From Gnetum montanum (taxonomy: Eukaryota; Streptophyta; Gnetopsida; Gnetales; Gnetaceae): 64,000 nt of DNA. The position numbers and the translations under genes are program-made. Positions 43,200 through 55,420 of the stretch are shown here, in pieces; the stretch's first letter is position 1; every line of letters starts with the position of its first letter. The DNA lies in contig MNCI01009155.1 in assembly GCA_015680685.1 (NCBI GenBank), forward strand, positions 1-64,000, written 5' to 3'. The notes under the pieces were generated by a model, which saw only the letters and a list, made by a program, of their open reading frames with translations, did not search any database and had not been told where the DNA came from.

Positions 43200-45420
43200 C
43201 CTACTTAGGGGTTAAAGCCCTAGTGTTTAGTTGCCACTTACTGGTTATGGCCTTTACTTTGGCCATGGGGGATTTGAGATGCTTGTTTGTCCTCTTGCAT
43301 TGCAATTTGGTAGGCATACACAAGTTGCTAGTGGGATCAGCCCTTGAAGAAGTAGAGACCAAGACGTTACCCACCATTAGGCTTTGGGTAGGTGAGGGGC
43401 CATCACATTGTGGCACCCTTATAATAAATGATGGTTTAGGAGTTGTTGCGGGGCTATCTTGTTGTGGCACCTTGATGACAAAAGGTTGCTTAATAGTTGT
43501 TTCTCCTACATCATGCAAGTTTAATGTCTTAGCAGATAGTTGGTTTGATTGCCAGTTTAACATCTTAGTAGATGATTGTTGTGGGACCTTGATCAAAAAT
43601 GGTGTTGTGGGCACCCAAGGTGGTACTTTGATAACAAAGGAGGGTCCTCTTGCTTGTGGAGCCTAAGGGGATCCTTGCCTTGCTAGGAAACACTTGTATC
43701 ACAAAAGGTTGCTAAGCAAGTTTAGACTTTCCACCTACACGGATGGAGTTTATGATGTAGGGGGTGTTATCTATGTTGGATTTTCTTGTTTCATTAAGAA
43801 CCAGTTGGCCCAATTTTATCAGTATTTTTAGGCATCCTAAAAAGTGCAATATTTTTTCATACTATGACCAGACATCTGGTGGTAATGATAGTATTAGTCT
43901 AGCTTAAAATGTTGTGGTATCGGGGGCTCGTTCAGTACTATTGAGGTAGGGTTCCTTAGTAGTTTGCAATACCTATCATGTTTTTGATGAGAAATATTTG
44001 ATACATGTTTGTATTATATTTTCCTAACTTTCAAGAGTTTCTTTAGTAGTTTAGAGGGTTCCAGCAGTAGCAGTGTATACTTTGAGTGATCCTTGTACTT
44101 TGGACCTTGGTGTGGTCCTACTGATGTAGGTGAGTTAGTGCTAGAGTTGGTAGCTTTGTGAGTTGGGGCCTTGGGCTACTTGGCCATTAGGCCCTANNNN
44201 NNNNNNNNNNNNNNNNNNNNNNNNNNNNNNNNNNNNNNNNNNNNNNNNNNNNNNNNNNNNNNNNNNNNNNNNNNNNNNNNNNNNNNNNNNNNNNNNNNNN
44301 NNNNNNNNNNNNNNNNNNNNNNNNNNNNNNNNNNNNNNNNNNNNNNNNNNNNNNNNNNNNNNNNNNNNNNNNNNNNNNNNNNNGCATGATACCAGTCTAA
44401 GGCCTTGATAGTGAGTGACATGGGGAAAATGTGCATGATGGCATGTGGCTAGGCTTGAAGGAGTAGGCACTTGGATCAAAATATAACCAAGTGTGTGTTG
44501 GGGTCCCCTTTACTATTGTACTTAGTGTGTTGAGGCAGTTGGACCCCAAATGGGAGATTTAGGAGTAGGATCGCAAGACTTATGGGGTTGTTTCGGTAGA
44601 AGTCCACCACCTTGATAATTTTGGAGGAGGTAGCTTTGAGTTCGTTGATCTCCTCCATCAAAATTTAGATTAGCTAGAATGCTTGATCCAAGATTGGGGA
44701 TATGCCAGCCAGTTGCATTGGTTGAGCTTGTGTTGGTTGCATACCATAGGATTGGATTGTTTGTTGGGGAGTTTGCTAGTTTAACATCATATTAGATAGT
44801 TTTTGCTAGTTTAACATTGTAGTGAACGATCGTTGGCAATTTAACATCATAGTGGATAGGTTTAGTTAATGCATTGGCTGAGCGATGGGCATAGTGACCA
44901 AGTTAGGTGACACACAAGTGTGTTGGATGGATGTTGTGGGAACTAATGAGATAAGCGAGATATAGGATGCTTGAGTCATCTAGGGCTAGGAGGTGGCCCC
45001 TACATGATTATAGGCTGGGAAAATGTAGTAGTCGCTTACAAGGAAAGCTAAATTGGCATGGTCACCATCTTGGAGAGGATTAGTCGACCAAACCAAGGAG
45101 GGGCTGTACTAGGGAGTGGTTGTTGGAAGACAATGCAAAGGGGGCTCTTACATTCGAAGAGGGTCTTGAACTCATCTTCTTCCTCTTATGACACTTCCTC
45201 ATAGGTTGTCCCTACATCATGCTTGTTTGCATAGATGAGTTGGGAAAATAGCTAGTGGTAGGACTCCATGAGTGGAATTATGTCAAACAAGGAGGGGTTG
45301 TACTCTTGTCCATCTTGGTGGACTTGTTCATAGTCCTATTTTTCCTTCAATTCAAAGTAATCCATTGGTAATCCTACTTGGATTTTGGCACAAAACAATT
45401 CTATTATTTATGGCTTAGTG
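43200..45420 (-). pseudogene. X copy 3 gag and proline-rich linker, decayed and gapped
   Basis: On minus the linker reads TPFLIKVPQQ, QPFVIKVPQQ and PSFIIRVPQ (43,614-43,201). Upstream gag remains include FPMSLTIKALDWYH beside the gap at 44,383 and KVVDFYRNNPIS (44,661-44,476). A 187-N gap removes most of the capsid domain. Frames are broken throughout. Confidence 0.65.
44197..44383. other. Assembly gap (187 N)
   Basis: Run of N inside the gag region of the X copy 3 element. By comparison with copy 2, capsid-coding sequence is missing here, and true length is unknown. Confidence 0.98.
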
Positions 45421-45524
45421 AAACATGCTTTGGGTGGATCGTGGTATCAAATGTATTAGACAATGACATTTAAGGTTGATCTGGATTCATATTCACAAAT
45501 CAGGTTGTGAGAGTTGTTGTTTGC

Positions 45525-45780
45525 TAAAAAAAAAAAAAAAACAAAAATACTCTATCTACCAATAGCAGAAAAATGGCTAAGTGTAAAATTTAGAAAAATG
45601 GCTAAGTGTGGAAACTACCAAAAAATGACTGAGTGTAAAATTATAGAAAACTGGCTAAGTATGAAATTGCAAAAATTAGAAAAAATTCTAAGTATGAAAG
45701 TGCAAATAAATTACTAAGTATGAAAATGTAGAAAAAATGCTAACTATGAAAGCTGTTGAAAATGGCTAACTCTAGTACTA
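45525..45780. repeat. A-run and GGCTAAGTGTG leader repeats of X copy 3
   Basis: An A-run at about 45,526-45,541, then some eight degenerate units near 25 bp with the core AGAAAAATGGCTAAGTGTG. It lies between PBS and gag, the same place as the Y leader minisatellite but with unrelated sequence. Confidence 0.7.
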
Positions 45781-45969
45781 CGCTTGCTACGCTAGGGCTA
45801 ACTATGCTCTCCTGAGCATCTAGAATTCTGGTTAAGTGCTAAAGATACACTTTGGCTTTTGTCCAGTGGGGTTCCAAGGGAACCGACGATCGGCTCCAAT
45901 CTACACCAACCGATGGTGGAAAGAGCATGTAGGACAATAATTAGAAAATGTAGAAGGAAATGGTGAGGC

Positions 45970-45984
45970 CATCCTTCTAGTGCC
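45970..45984 (-). other. Primer-binding site of X element
   Basis: Minus strand TGGCACTAGAAGGAT, twelve bases after the 5' LTR end. It is nearly the same as that of the Y element. Confidence 0.6.
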
Positions 45985-45996
45985 AAAAAACTATAG

Positions 45997-47737
45997 TGAC
46001 CAAAAATATTAGTGGTAGGAATTACTGAGGGATCAATAGACATACAACCTTAACCTTACCTTTGTGTGAAGGTCTTGCTAAAAATGGAGTCTAAGAACCC
46101 TAGATGGTCTTGTCAATTGAATAGGAAGTTTGTTGATTGCAACTGGGGTGGTGGGTGCAACTAGGGGGTGGCATGGTTAGTCAAAATGCAAATGCAAGTG
46201 ACATGAAATGGTACTAAGTGTTAAAGTAGTGATTTGCAGTGCTAAGTTTAGAGCGTAGCCATGGAATGGAGGTGAGCATAGCCAAGGGTTTCAACTGAAA
46301 TGAGGGTGTCAACCCATAGAGACTATTGCCCAAGCATAGTACAACATGACGACACATGAAAAAGTGCACAAAGTTGCAAGAAAATGCTAGAAATAGGAGA
46401 GAGAAATGGAACACCACCCCAAATGGGAGTGTAGTTAAATCCAAAAGGGTCTTAGAAGGTACAAAGTGTACAACAGGCGTAGTGGAAGTGTAGTCATAGT
46501 CTTGGTTGTGTTGGGTCATGAAGTTTGGTGTTTGCTGTGATGAACTGTGCCTACCAAGTTGGCTATTGTAGTGTATCATAAAGTGCAAGGATGCCATGAG
46601 ACCACTATGTATGATGCAATGTAGGGCGACAATAGGGCCATGGTGTATTATGCGGTGCAAGGATGCCATGGAACTACAATATACCATGTGGTGCAGGGAT
46701 GCCATAGGGCCATTGTGTATTGTGTGGTGTAACTATGCCTCTTTGCTAGTGTGTTGTGCTCTAGGTCTCATTTGCCCATGGAGCTAAGTGCTAAGATGCC
46801 AAAATGCCAAATGCCAAATGAAAGTGCCAACTCCCAACAACCTAAAAAAATGGAAGCTCCCCCCCTTAAAACATTGGGATGCAAGGATAATGTGAATTGG
46901 GTGCCATGTGGTAGTGCGATAGGTGGGACTACGAGAAAAATTTAGAAAATTTTCTAAGTTTGGAGGTGACTAGAAAAAGGTCAAAATGTTTTTTAACTCT
47001 AGCTACTATGCTTACCCCATGTTATGCATGGGACATGGGACGCTACCTAGGAATAAGGCATAGCATGGATACTTAGAAGAATCTAGTAAAAATTGCAATA
47101 TTTTTTCTTGCTACGCTAGCTACACTAGCTATGCTTTGGAGTGTAGTATGAGGGGTAGCCTCAGGAGTTAGAAAATCTGCCAAATGTCTCTTCCATTTTA
47201 AGCTAGCTTAATAGCTTTTGGCTTAACACTTAGGCAAAACTAGCCACTGAGGTGTTGGCTACGCTCTATAGCATAGCAGCAGTAATGGGAGCATAGTACA
47301 AGACTGAAAAAACTCTACAAAACTGGCCATTTGTGTGTTCGCTACATTTGCTATGCTCTAGAGCATAGTAGAGTGTAGTAGCTACAATGCCAAAGCATTA
47401 CAGCTATAGTACTAGAGCGTAGCAACTATAGTTCCAGAGCATAACAGGTACAGTATCAGAGCATAGCACAACACTTAGAAAAATTTTTCTAGCTTGTGTC
47501 ATCATTCTAATACTGAGCCAATATTGGATAAAATTGGCCGATGAAGAGCGTGGTCCCAACACTTAGACAAATTTGTAGAAAATACCATCATTCTAACACT
47601 TAGAAAAATTTTGCAAATTTGGCAGTTGGACTTGACTACACTCAACACTTCAAAAAATTTGGACAAAATTCCACTATTTTGACACTTAGCCAAATTTGCA
47701 GTTGAAATGTCAAGACCTAAAATTTTGTGGTGTTTCA
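45997..47737 (-). repeat. X-family LTR (copy 3, 5' LTR)
   Basis: Complete at both ends: plus TGACCAAAAATA...GTGGTGTTTCA, 1741 bp. Palindromic CTCTAGAG repeats lie near 47,100-47,470. The TATA-box region seen in the other X LTRs is altered near 46,860-46,900. Confidence 0.82.
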
Positions 47738-48239
47738 TGAAGGTTTTCTATGCAAATTCATATTCCTATTATCTAGAGGGCAAAATTGTGTTACATCCTA
47801 ATCACTTTATTCTTGCAATGCTCATGGTAGCTCTCATGAGACTGGGACTTGAACTAGCAAGCCTATATTATCAACTAACAAAGCAAATTATCAGAGGGTA
47901 TTAACCAATAGTGGCCTAGGATAAGAAAGATCAATGCATGCAGGCATTCTATGAAGCCTCTAAGGGTAAATAGGTTCTAATTCCACAATTTCTGCAATTA
48001 CCGAAGGAGGGCCTAGAATTTCTATTAGGGTAGGATCAACACCAAGATCCTCCTTTCAATGACGAAGATAAAATTCATCAATAGTTGCAATTAATCTTAG
48101 TAGGTAGCTAGGATGAAGGAAAAACTAGTTCAAGAACCAAAAGAATCTCAAGGCCAAGCTCTTTGAACTAGCCATCAACATAATAATTAAGAGACCAAAG
48201 GAGAAGAGTAAGTCAACATCACTCTCCTAGTCCTTTGCC
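47738..48239. other. Unassigned stretch before the Athila-like gag
   Basis: Contains a box-B-like AGTTCAAGTCCC on minus near 47,840-47,855 but no partner copy or box A, so no SINE is called. From about 48,000 the plus strand may be the leader of the Athila-like element. Confidence 0.35.
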
Positions 48240-49310
48240 TGTATCATCCTCTTCATTGTGAAACTATAGTAGGAGGGATCATGATCGAAATAGAAGGAGG
48301 AATGATCAAGACCAAGATGGAGATGATTGAAGGTTCCATCATAGGGATGGAAGAAGCAAGCATAGTCAACAACAAAAGGAAGAGAAGCATCATCAAGAAA
48401 GAAGGCATAGTAGGGCACATCATAGGAGGCATAGCCATGATAAGGGCCACCATGAATATAATAACTATGATGAACAATTGCTAGCTACAAGAAGCATGAT
48501 CAATGTTATAGAAGTAATTCATATTCCTACCAAGCATTAAAGGGATAGTTGAATCAAATGGCTTGATATGAATAACATCCCTAAATTTGAAGGAGGGTAT
48601 GATATTGATTCACAAAATTACTTGCAAGCTTTCCATGATGCATGTGTATTATAGAATATTAAGAAGGAGTGGAAAAGACTCAAACTATTCCTTATGACAT
48701 GTATCAAAGAAACTAAAGGTTGGTACTAGTCCTTGGAGCTAGAATCTACTCATATATGAAGTACGATGTTGGAGCTATTTAATGATAAGTATCAAACATA
48801 CTTCAAGGTGTCCAACTTAATAAAAAAAATCCAAGGATGGAAACAAGGTAAAACATGAATACATTAAGGTAGCCTTGGGTAGGTATTACTCTCTCTTACA
48901 CCACTACCTAGGTCATGGTTTTTCTCAAAGGGAACAAATTTTTCACATAATAGATGGACTCTGGATCAAAAGCAAAGAGACTCTTGGAGTGTATGCCCAA
49001 GGGGGATTTTTAGAAATGAGGATCCATCAGATCCAAAGGCTCATTGAGCAAGTAGCTAAAGAAGAGGAAGAACTTAAAAAGAGAGAAAGTATAGAAGAGT
49101 CTAATAGAGACTCCTTCATTTGCAAAAGGAAGGTACATTTCTATGATTCTAAGAAGGAAACATCATTGGAAGAAGTAGTTCAAAGAAAAGCCTTACCAAT
49201 CCAAAAATCTATTATAGAAATATTGACCAAGTTAGAGAAAATGTGGAACTCCTTAGATGAAAAATTCCAAATTGCTCTAAATATTGTGGAGGAGAAAATA
49301 AAGTAGGAGA
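48240..49310 (+). pseudogene. Athila-like element W1, gag
   Basis: Plus strand, with stops and frame changes. A His/Arg/Gln-rich N-terminal stretch (48,270-48,480) comes first. The capsid start reads NIPKFEGGYDID...YLQAFHDAC...EWKRLKLFLM...ETKGWY (48,570-48,730), typical of Retrotrans_gag. Then a 143-codon open frame (48,875-49,306) covers the C-terminal half, including a charged coiled-coil segment IEQVAKEEEELKKRE. Upstream a Cys-poor region; downstream (49,430-49,530) ECGTCQYEYHNGCC...C, a possible knuckle remnant. Confidence 0.65.
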
Positions 49311-50600
49311 ATTTAGATAGCGACAACATGAGAAGAAAAGATACAGGAAAGAACTATTATTAGTAGAAAGTAAGGCTACAACAGTTGATGAGATTACATA
49401 TTCTAAAATAGATGAAGAATGATGTGGCACATGCCAATATGAATATCATAATGGATGTTGTCATGTATCATCACACTTACAAGAATGTAAGGATGTATGC
49501 TTTAAACCCAAAGTTTGCAAAAAGATAACCACCTAAGATATTGCCTTATCCATAAGGAAATTATAGACAGTAATTTCACTAGCGATAGTATTATCCAAGT
49601 GGAGTGCCAAATCAACCTTAGGATCATTATCATTAATGAAAAAATCCAGTCATGGGAAATAGTACCACCAAGGCAATAATACCCTCATTGTTAACCATAC
49701 CGATATGGTTATATTGCCCAAAAACCTGCATTTCCTCATGGCTTTGCAAGTGATAATTCCTTCTTCCATTACTATTATTTTCTAGAATATCATATAACAC
49801 CCACTGGATGAGTTGAAACTCCTTCCACTTATCCTCCTCATTATCTAGCATCTTACCATGCACATTTTAATATCACTTCTTTGCCACTTGCACTAACTAT
49901 GTAAGGAGAAATCCCACTACAATGTTAGTAACATAATACCACAATGGCTTAGAACTTATAGTCAAATTACAATTTGAGTGGTTCTAAGTGTAAAACTAAC
50001 AAATAGGCTTTCATTAGACCCAATATTCTACCAAAACCCTTACAGGCATCTATGGTTGCTAACCTTTTGCAAATTGCTCCAACAATTACTACCAAGTTGC
50101 CTTCAAATCAAAGATCCCAAAGCATGCATACTATCATGTTAACACATGCAATTACTAATTGGATCAAGGTAGGAAACCTTTCCAAGAAAAAGTCAAATCC
50201 TGAAAGTTTCCTAATATACTTATAGATTGCAAGAAATGAGGCATCTAAAGCTTTATTAAACTTAGGTTCTGGGGCAAACTTAATTTTCCAAGAGATGTAT
50301 GAAACTTGGAACTTACGTCCACTAAAAAAATATAATATCCAATTAGATTTGGCTAGCTAATCCATCATTGTTCCCTTGGGAATGGTGGATGATATTGTAA
50401 CCACTATTTGTGGATAGTCCTATCCAATGGATTTCTTGGTAATCCATGTGGACAATTGTGAGGGGGACTTTCCTATTATCATGGAAAGGCCTTTGCTCAG
50501 TATAACTCATGCTAAGCTAGGAATTAGAGGCCTTTCCTTAGAGATCTCTAAGGAAAATAAATTTAAAAAATGGGAAAGAAGAAGGTTCCATGCATCATGT
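49310..50600 (+). pseudogene. Athila-like element W1, knuckle remnant and protease
   Basis: After a stop-rich stretch (49,310-50,020), plus-strand frames read MLTHAITNWIKVGNLSKKKS, ALLNLGSGANLIFQEMYETW, SIIVPLGMVDDIVTTICG, and FPIIMERPLLSITHAKLGI (50,430-50,530). This is the Athila-type order of protease active-site region, P-GI-EDV and IxxRPxL motif. The active-site Asp position reads Asn (LLNLGSG). The minus-strand W2 element repeats it at 60.7-61.2 kb. Confidence 0.65.
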
Positions 50601-50878
50601 ATAGCAACATAGGGTACAACTACATGCAAAAAATATGAATCATAAAAAGCACCTCTATCATAGCATGCAAGAAGTACATCAAAACTTCAAATATTTAAAG
50701 GTACCTATATATAGTAGCCATCAAGCAAAAAGGCACCTAGTGACTAACCATGAATAGTAACTTTGATTCAAAAATATGTATGGAACTAGTTGAGCTCCTA
50801 CTAAGTGCTTATATCGATAAGATGGATGAAATGGAGTGAAGTTACAATCAATTCTTTCATAAAGAAGTAGAAATAAAT

Positions 50879-51441
50879 TTGGGAGAGTTGGAAATCTCTG
50901 AAAGCTTTAAGCATAAATCTCTTGAACTAAAATCTTCACAAACAACTTTGGAATATGTGTTTCTTGATAATGGTAAGTCATTAATTATCAATGTCAAACT
51001 CACCAAAGAACTAAAAGGGAAGCTACTAAAAGTTATGAAAAAATGGCTAACAACTTTTGCCTAATAATGAATTAACTAGAATGTATCCACATATATGCTA
51101 GCATTATATCTATACAAACTCCACCATTAAACTAAAGAGGCACCCATAGAGAAGGTTGAATCCTAAGATAAAGTAGATTGTTAAAGATGAAGTTGAAAAA
51201 CTTCTTAAATCAGGATTCATTTATCTAATGATAGATAGTGAGTGAGTAAGTGCACTTATTATTGTACCAAAGAAAGGAGGATAATGAAGGATTTTTATAG
51301 ACTTTAGGATATTGAACATGGTCATATTCAAAGATCATTTTTCATTTTCATTTGTGGACCAAGTGCTAAATACAATAATAGGACATAATTACTATAGTTT
51401 TTCGTTAGATTAAAAGACTAGGCCAAAAAAACTTTCAAAAG
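50879..51441 (+). pseudogene. Athila-like element W1, N-terminal half of RT, cut by LTR D
   Basis: Pre-RT linker open frame (50,879-51,064) with SLELKSSQTTLEYVFLDNGK and KLLKVMKKWLTTFA, then degraded fingers/palm (VEKLLKSGFI, ALIIVPKKGG, FIDFRILNMVIFKDHF, VDQVLNTIIGHNYYS). The frame stops being RT at about 51,441, where the L-family LTR D begins. The second half of an RT of the same type and orientation restarts near 61,700. Confidence 0.65.
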
Positions 51442-52398
51442 TAATGAGCTGTTGAAGGTACCCCCTATGCCCAACCATGCGAATCATGAAGCATTCATGC
51501 ACAATTCGGTTAAATTCCATGGATTGTCTAATTTCCAATGCACTAGTCTTCTAGGAAGTGAACCTTGCCCTAATGGTCATTCATTCTTTTCCCAATTACA
51601 CTTGTGAAGTACAAAGGTATGGTTTAAGTGTAATCAAGACATGATTTTTATCATTTTATGTTTTATGATTTTGGTGTTTAAAGAGAGGGATGAAGTAAAT
51701 TTAAAACGAATTTAATTTAACTATTTAACTAATCTTTACCAAGTCCTAACATAAGCATTTGGTCCCACTTTCTATACATATCCTGAATCCATGTATCCAC
51801 TTCTAGGTTACCAAGCGCTATGTTATTAGGCACACCAAGCAATAATGCTACTAGGATTACTAAGAAAATACATGTTACACTTGAAAGTAGTTGTATTTGT
51901 GTATTTAATCTATTTAGCTTATCTTACTTAATTACTTAATTATCTTAATTACTAGAAAACATTGAATAAATAGCTAAATATATTAAATGTATGAACAAAA
52001 CATCTAAACTATCGAGAATGCTGCAAGGTTTATCAAGAAGCTTATCTTTATTGCTGCACACACTATCATGCTTAGGTACAATAGTGCTTGAATAAAGATC
52101 CATATACTCAATGACTCCTACTACAAGAACTCGGGAAAATATTCTAACTTTCAAATGTAGAAACTATAAGAGTTTGGCTACTACTATGACTTGAATTCTC
52201 ATAAACATGGCTATGAGCTCCTATTTATAGTTTTTTCTACAGGACTACATTGACGGGGCCCTATAGATGTAATAGATGCTACGTTAATGCAACCTCATCG
52301 ATGGGGCAACACCACATAAATGGGGCCTTGTCGATGGAGGCCCATCAACAAGGCTATGTTAATGGGGGCTCATCCATGTAACACTTTGACAATCATCA
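51442..52398 (-). repeat. L-family LTR (copy D, 3' LTR)
   Basis: The plus order matches LTR A: GAAGGTACCCCCTATGCCCAACC near the start, GGTTACCAAGCGCTATG and CTAGGATTAC blocks, CTTTATTGC, minus TATA (plus CTATTTATAG, 52,221-52,230), and U3 rich in ATCGATGGGG / CATCAACAAGG motifs. It ends AATCATCA, followed by GAATGAAAACTCATCCTTGAG, the conserved pre-LTR segment of the family. Confidence 0.7.
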
Positions 52399-52599
52399 TA
52401 TCCTCATAATTGAATGAAAACTCATCCTTGAGTTCCCTTATAAAATTAGGAAGGTATGGGATTATTGACTGATTCTTAACAAAGCAAAGCTGAGTGGCCT
52501 AGTGTATAGATTAACACATTATAAAAATTATGGTGCTCATGACAAAAAATTAAACACCATGACATGACTACAAAAAAATTAGACATCACATTCTCTAGT

Positions 52600-55420
52600 G
52601 GCATAAAGGTAGTGGAGAAGATCAGATAGTCCTAGGTGGTGGTGGATTTTATGGTTTTGATGGACCTTCATTGGCTTCAAGCATGTGTGGTAGTTGAGGT
52701 GGTTGTGTCTATCTTGCTATGATTGCAACCTCTAGTGGAAGGTGAAAGGCATCTAGTAATGCCTTCATCTTCTCCTTCTTACTCTGGGGATCATTCATAG
52801 TCTACGTGACATCATCAATGTGGGCTAGAATGGGGACATCCCATGGATAGGGCATTACTAGGAACATTTCCTTTATATTAACAAACTAAGTAGTGCATTG
52901 TTTATGTTTGATATCAAATGCTCTAACTATGTTCTATAGCTCATGATAGTCGTTCATCCTTCTAGCTAGGTTCTTGGCAGTTGATCATTGATCAGTGATC
53001 AGTGAATTATGCCTTGAGAACTTTAAGTTTAGCATTTTCCACTATAAGCTTTTTCTTGATATACTTGTGATGTTTGAACTTGGCCTTGTACAACAAGTAT
53101 GACCTGGTCCCTTTCTTCTCTAATTCAAAATACAGTTTTCCAATAGTTAACATGGCTAGATTTGCATAAAAGATATTGGTGAGCTCCATGTATTCCATCA
53201 TCTCTTCTATTTATAACTCCTTCATGTGGATTTTTTCTTTGTTGTAGGCATCTATCTCATTAATGATGGGTTGCCACAATTCTTTCCCTTGTTGGAGTTT
53301 TTGGAGGGTTTTGTTCACTTTTTCCCTCACCAACTAGATCTATTTTTCATTTACTTGATTTTGTAGACTAACATATTCTCTATAATGATCTTTAACAATT
53401 TCAAATTTGAGAGCCTTCTATTTCTAGGCAACTACCTCGATCACAATTTTCTAGCAAAGGACATAAACATTCTCAATGGAGAGATTTCTATTTTTTGCTA
53501 CCAATATTCTTAATTTTATGTGTGCCCTATCCAATTTCTCTTGTTATTGAAAAATGAAATTAGTTAATTATTGCTTGTTCTCATTAACATTCTACAGGTG
53601 ATGGTTCTTAGTGGTCAACTGTACATTCTCCTAGTAGGTCTAATCGAAGGCCTTTTGAATTTTGTGCTATGTGGCCTCTACCAAGGATCAATAGAATGCT
53701 ACTATTTCCATTACATCCTTAACTCCTTTGAGTTTGATGTGAAGCTGTTCCATAGCTTCATCTCTTATCAATACTAGGTTGAGAAATATGAGGTTGGCAA
53801 TCTAGGATCTTAATTCAGCAATTTCAGTAGCCAAGCGTTGATTCAATTCCTTGGTTATTTTAAGTTGCTCCTTCAAGATAAAATTCTTATGCCTTACCTC
53901 TAGTAACTTTAGCTATGTTATAGTACTATTGTCTAGAAGGTCAAAGACATGCAGAAGTAGTTGTCCAATTCTCACCAATTGGTCCAGTAGTTTCTCATGT
54001 TGTGCTACATTTATTCTATTGCTTGTGGTTTCTACGGACATCTGCACATCTTTGACTATAATGATGTTTGGTGTAGATGTCACAAGTGCATTAAGCATTT
54101 CGGAAATATGGTCAGCAACCACCTCTACTACTATCTCCTGCCTTTGGTGCTACATTACCAATATAGTTTCCTCCTCAGCCTTCTCCAAGTGTACTAAGAA
54201 GATCATATCATTTCCAGAGATTTTTGGGAGTGACTATTATTTTTCCAGAGATACTGTGACCTCTCTGACACTTGCATTCAACCTTGTGAACAACTACATT
54301 CTTTGGACTAAGAAAATGGATCCACATCCACCCATTAAATTAATTTTTCAGGCCACCTCATTGAGGTAACTCATTGTTGGTCTATACAATGAGGGGTCCC
54401 AACCACTCATGCCTGCTTGTTGATCTTGTTCACTCAAAAGAAATTCTCGGTATTGTGACCATTGGGCAATTGCTATGATGTTTAACATGGTTGTTTGATT
54501 GGTAGGTGGAGGTGCTGGTTACTACTCCTTTTCTTAAATAGTGGTTGTAAGTGTCTTATCTTTCATCATTTCCATCTAGTTGGAAGTTGAAATAGTTTTC
54601 ATAGTATCATTGATGTAACTAACTATTCCTTCCCTCTAACAGAGTTTCACATTCATTTTCTGTAAATTGTTTCTCCATATCAAGATAGATCAGCTGTGGA
54701 ATGTTGATGGGGAATCTCCCACTTAGAGTGGTGCATGCTTGAGCAGAGATGGTAGTGATTTTGCTTAGCCTCACTGTGGGATTGAGGTGGAAGGCAACAA
54801 TCTCATAATGAATCCTCTCTACCAGTGTGAGTGCGGTAAACTTCTTGTGGTCAACGCCATAGCATTGTTATAGCCATTCTTTCTTGATACTAGAATTTTC
54901 CTGCATTGGGATCTTAGTAAAAATTTTTTCCATTTATGGCAACCCAACCATTGTAGTAATGGATTGTGTCGAGTATGACACTAAGATGTCCTTAATTTTT
55001 ATCATTGATCTAGATTACCTATTTTTCTAGAATAAAAATGTCTCTCCCATGTACCACTCAGTGTAAGTGATGATTAGCTACATTGGAGAGGCCTTTAATC
55101 AGTGTTGCACTTATTTTGGTGATTACTCTAGGAAAGGGCCAAAGTTTAACTCCTAGAGCATTGATTTTTGAACCTCCCTTGATTTGATTTTATTTAGGAA
55201 AGGGTCTCTCAAGTTCACCTTAAGATTTTTTGGTTGTGCTAGTGTACTATCTCAATGGGAGTGTTTTGTTGCTACTATTGGTTTTGGAATCTATCAGATA
55301 GATTCCACCTTGTCATCTTTCCTAAGAGGACCTATGGCATGGGTTGCAATTAGTTCTTCTTAGGGTTGTTGTTAGCCCTTTTGTGTGTACTTTCCTTTTC
55401 ATGTCATCTTCTCTTATTAG
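52600..55420 (-). pseudogene. L-element ORF (copy in element D), heavily decayed
   Basis: Minus strand. Near 55,150-54,900 one reads LGVKLWPFPRVITKI and YTEWYMGETFLF, parallel to ELNFGPFAEFTPEAIRDQL and YLGEMYQFW in the 4-kb ORF. The middle (54,122-53,913) and C-terminal parts (53,201-53,007; MEYMELTNIFYANLAMLTIG) parallel the coiled-coil region. Many stops. No matching 5' LTR is recognisable after 55,420, only a short ATGGGGCC motif near 55,815. Confidence 0.5.

Larger units (their letters stand above)
38650..47737 (-). mobile_element. X-family gag-protease LTR element (copy 3)
   Basis: LTRs at 38,650-40,352 and 45,997-47,737, PBS TGGCACTAGAAGGAT, leader repeats, gag, proline-rich linker, protease, AGTTTA array, PPT, 3' LTR. 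No RT, RNase H or integrase lies between protease and 3' LTR. Copy 2 shows the same absence, so it is a family trait rather than a private deletion. It shares PBS, protease and linker motifs with the Y element, which could have supplied enzymes in trans. Confidence 0.78.

Noticed and set aside
43028-43666. Plus-strand 212-codon frame
   Set aside because: Antisense of the X copy 3 proline-rich linker; the minus reading carries the repeated linker motif and matches Y and X copy 2.
47825-47900. Box-B-like AGTTCAAGTCCC on minus as a further SINE
   Set aside because: No box A at the proper distance and no second copy in the window.
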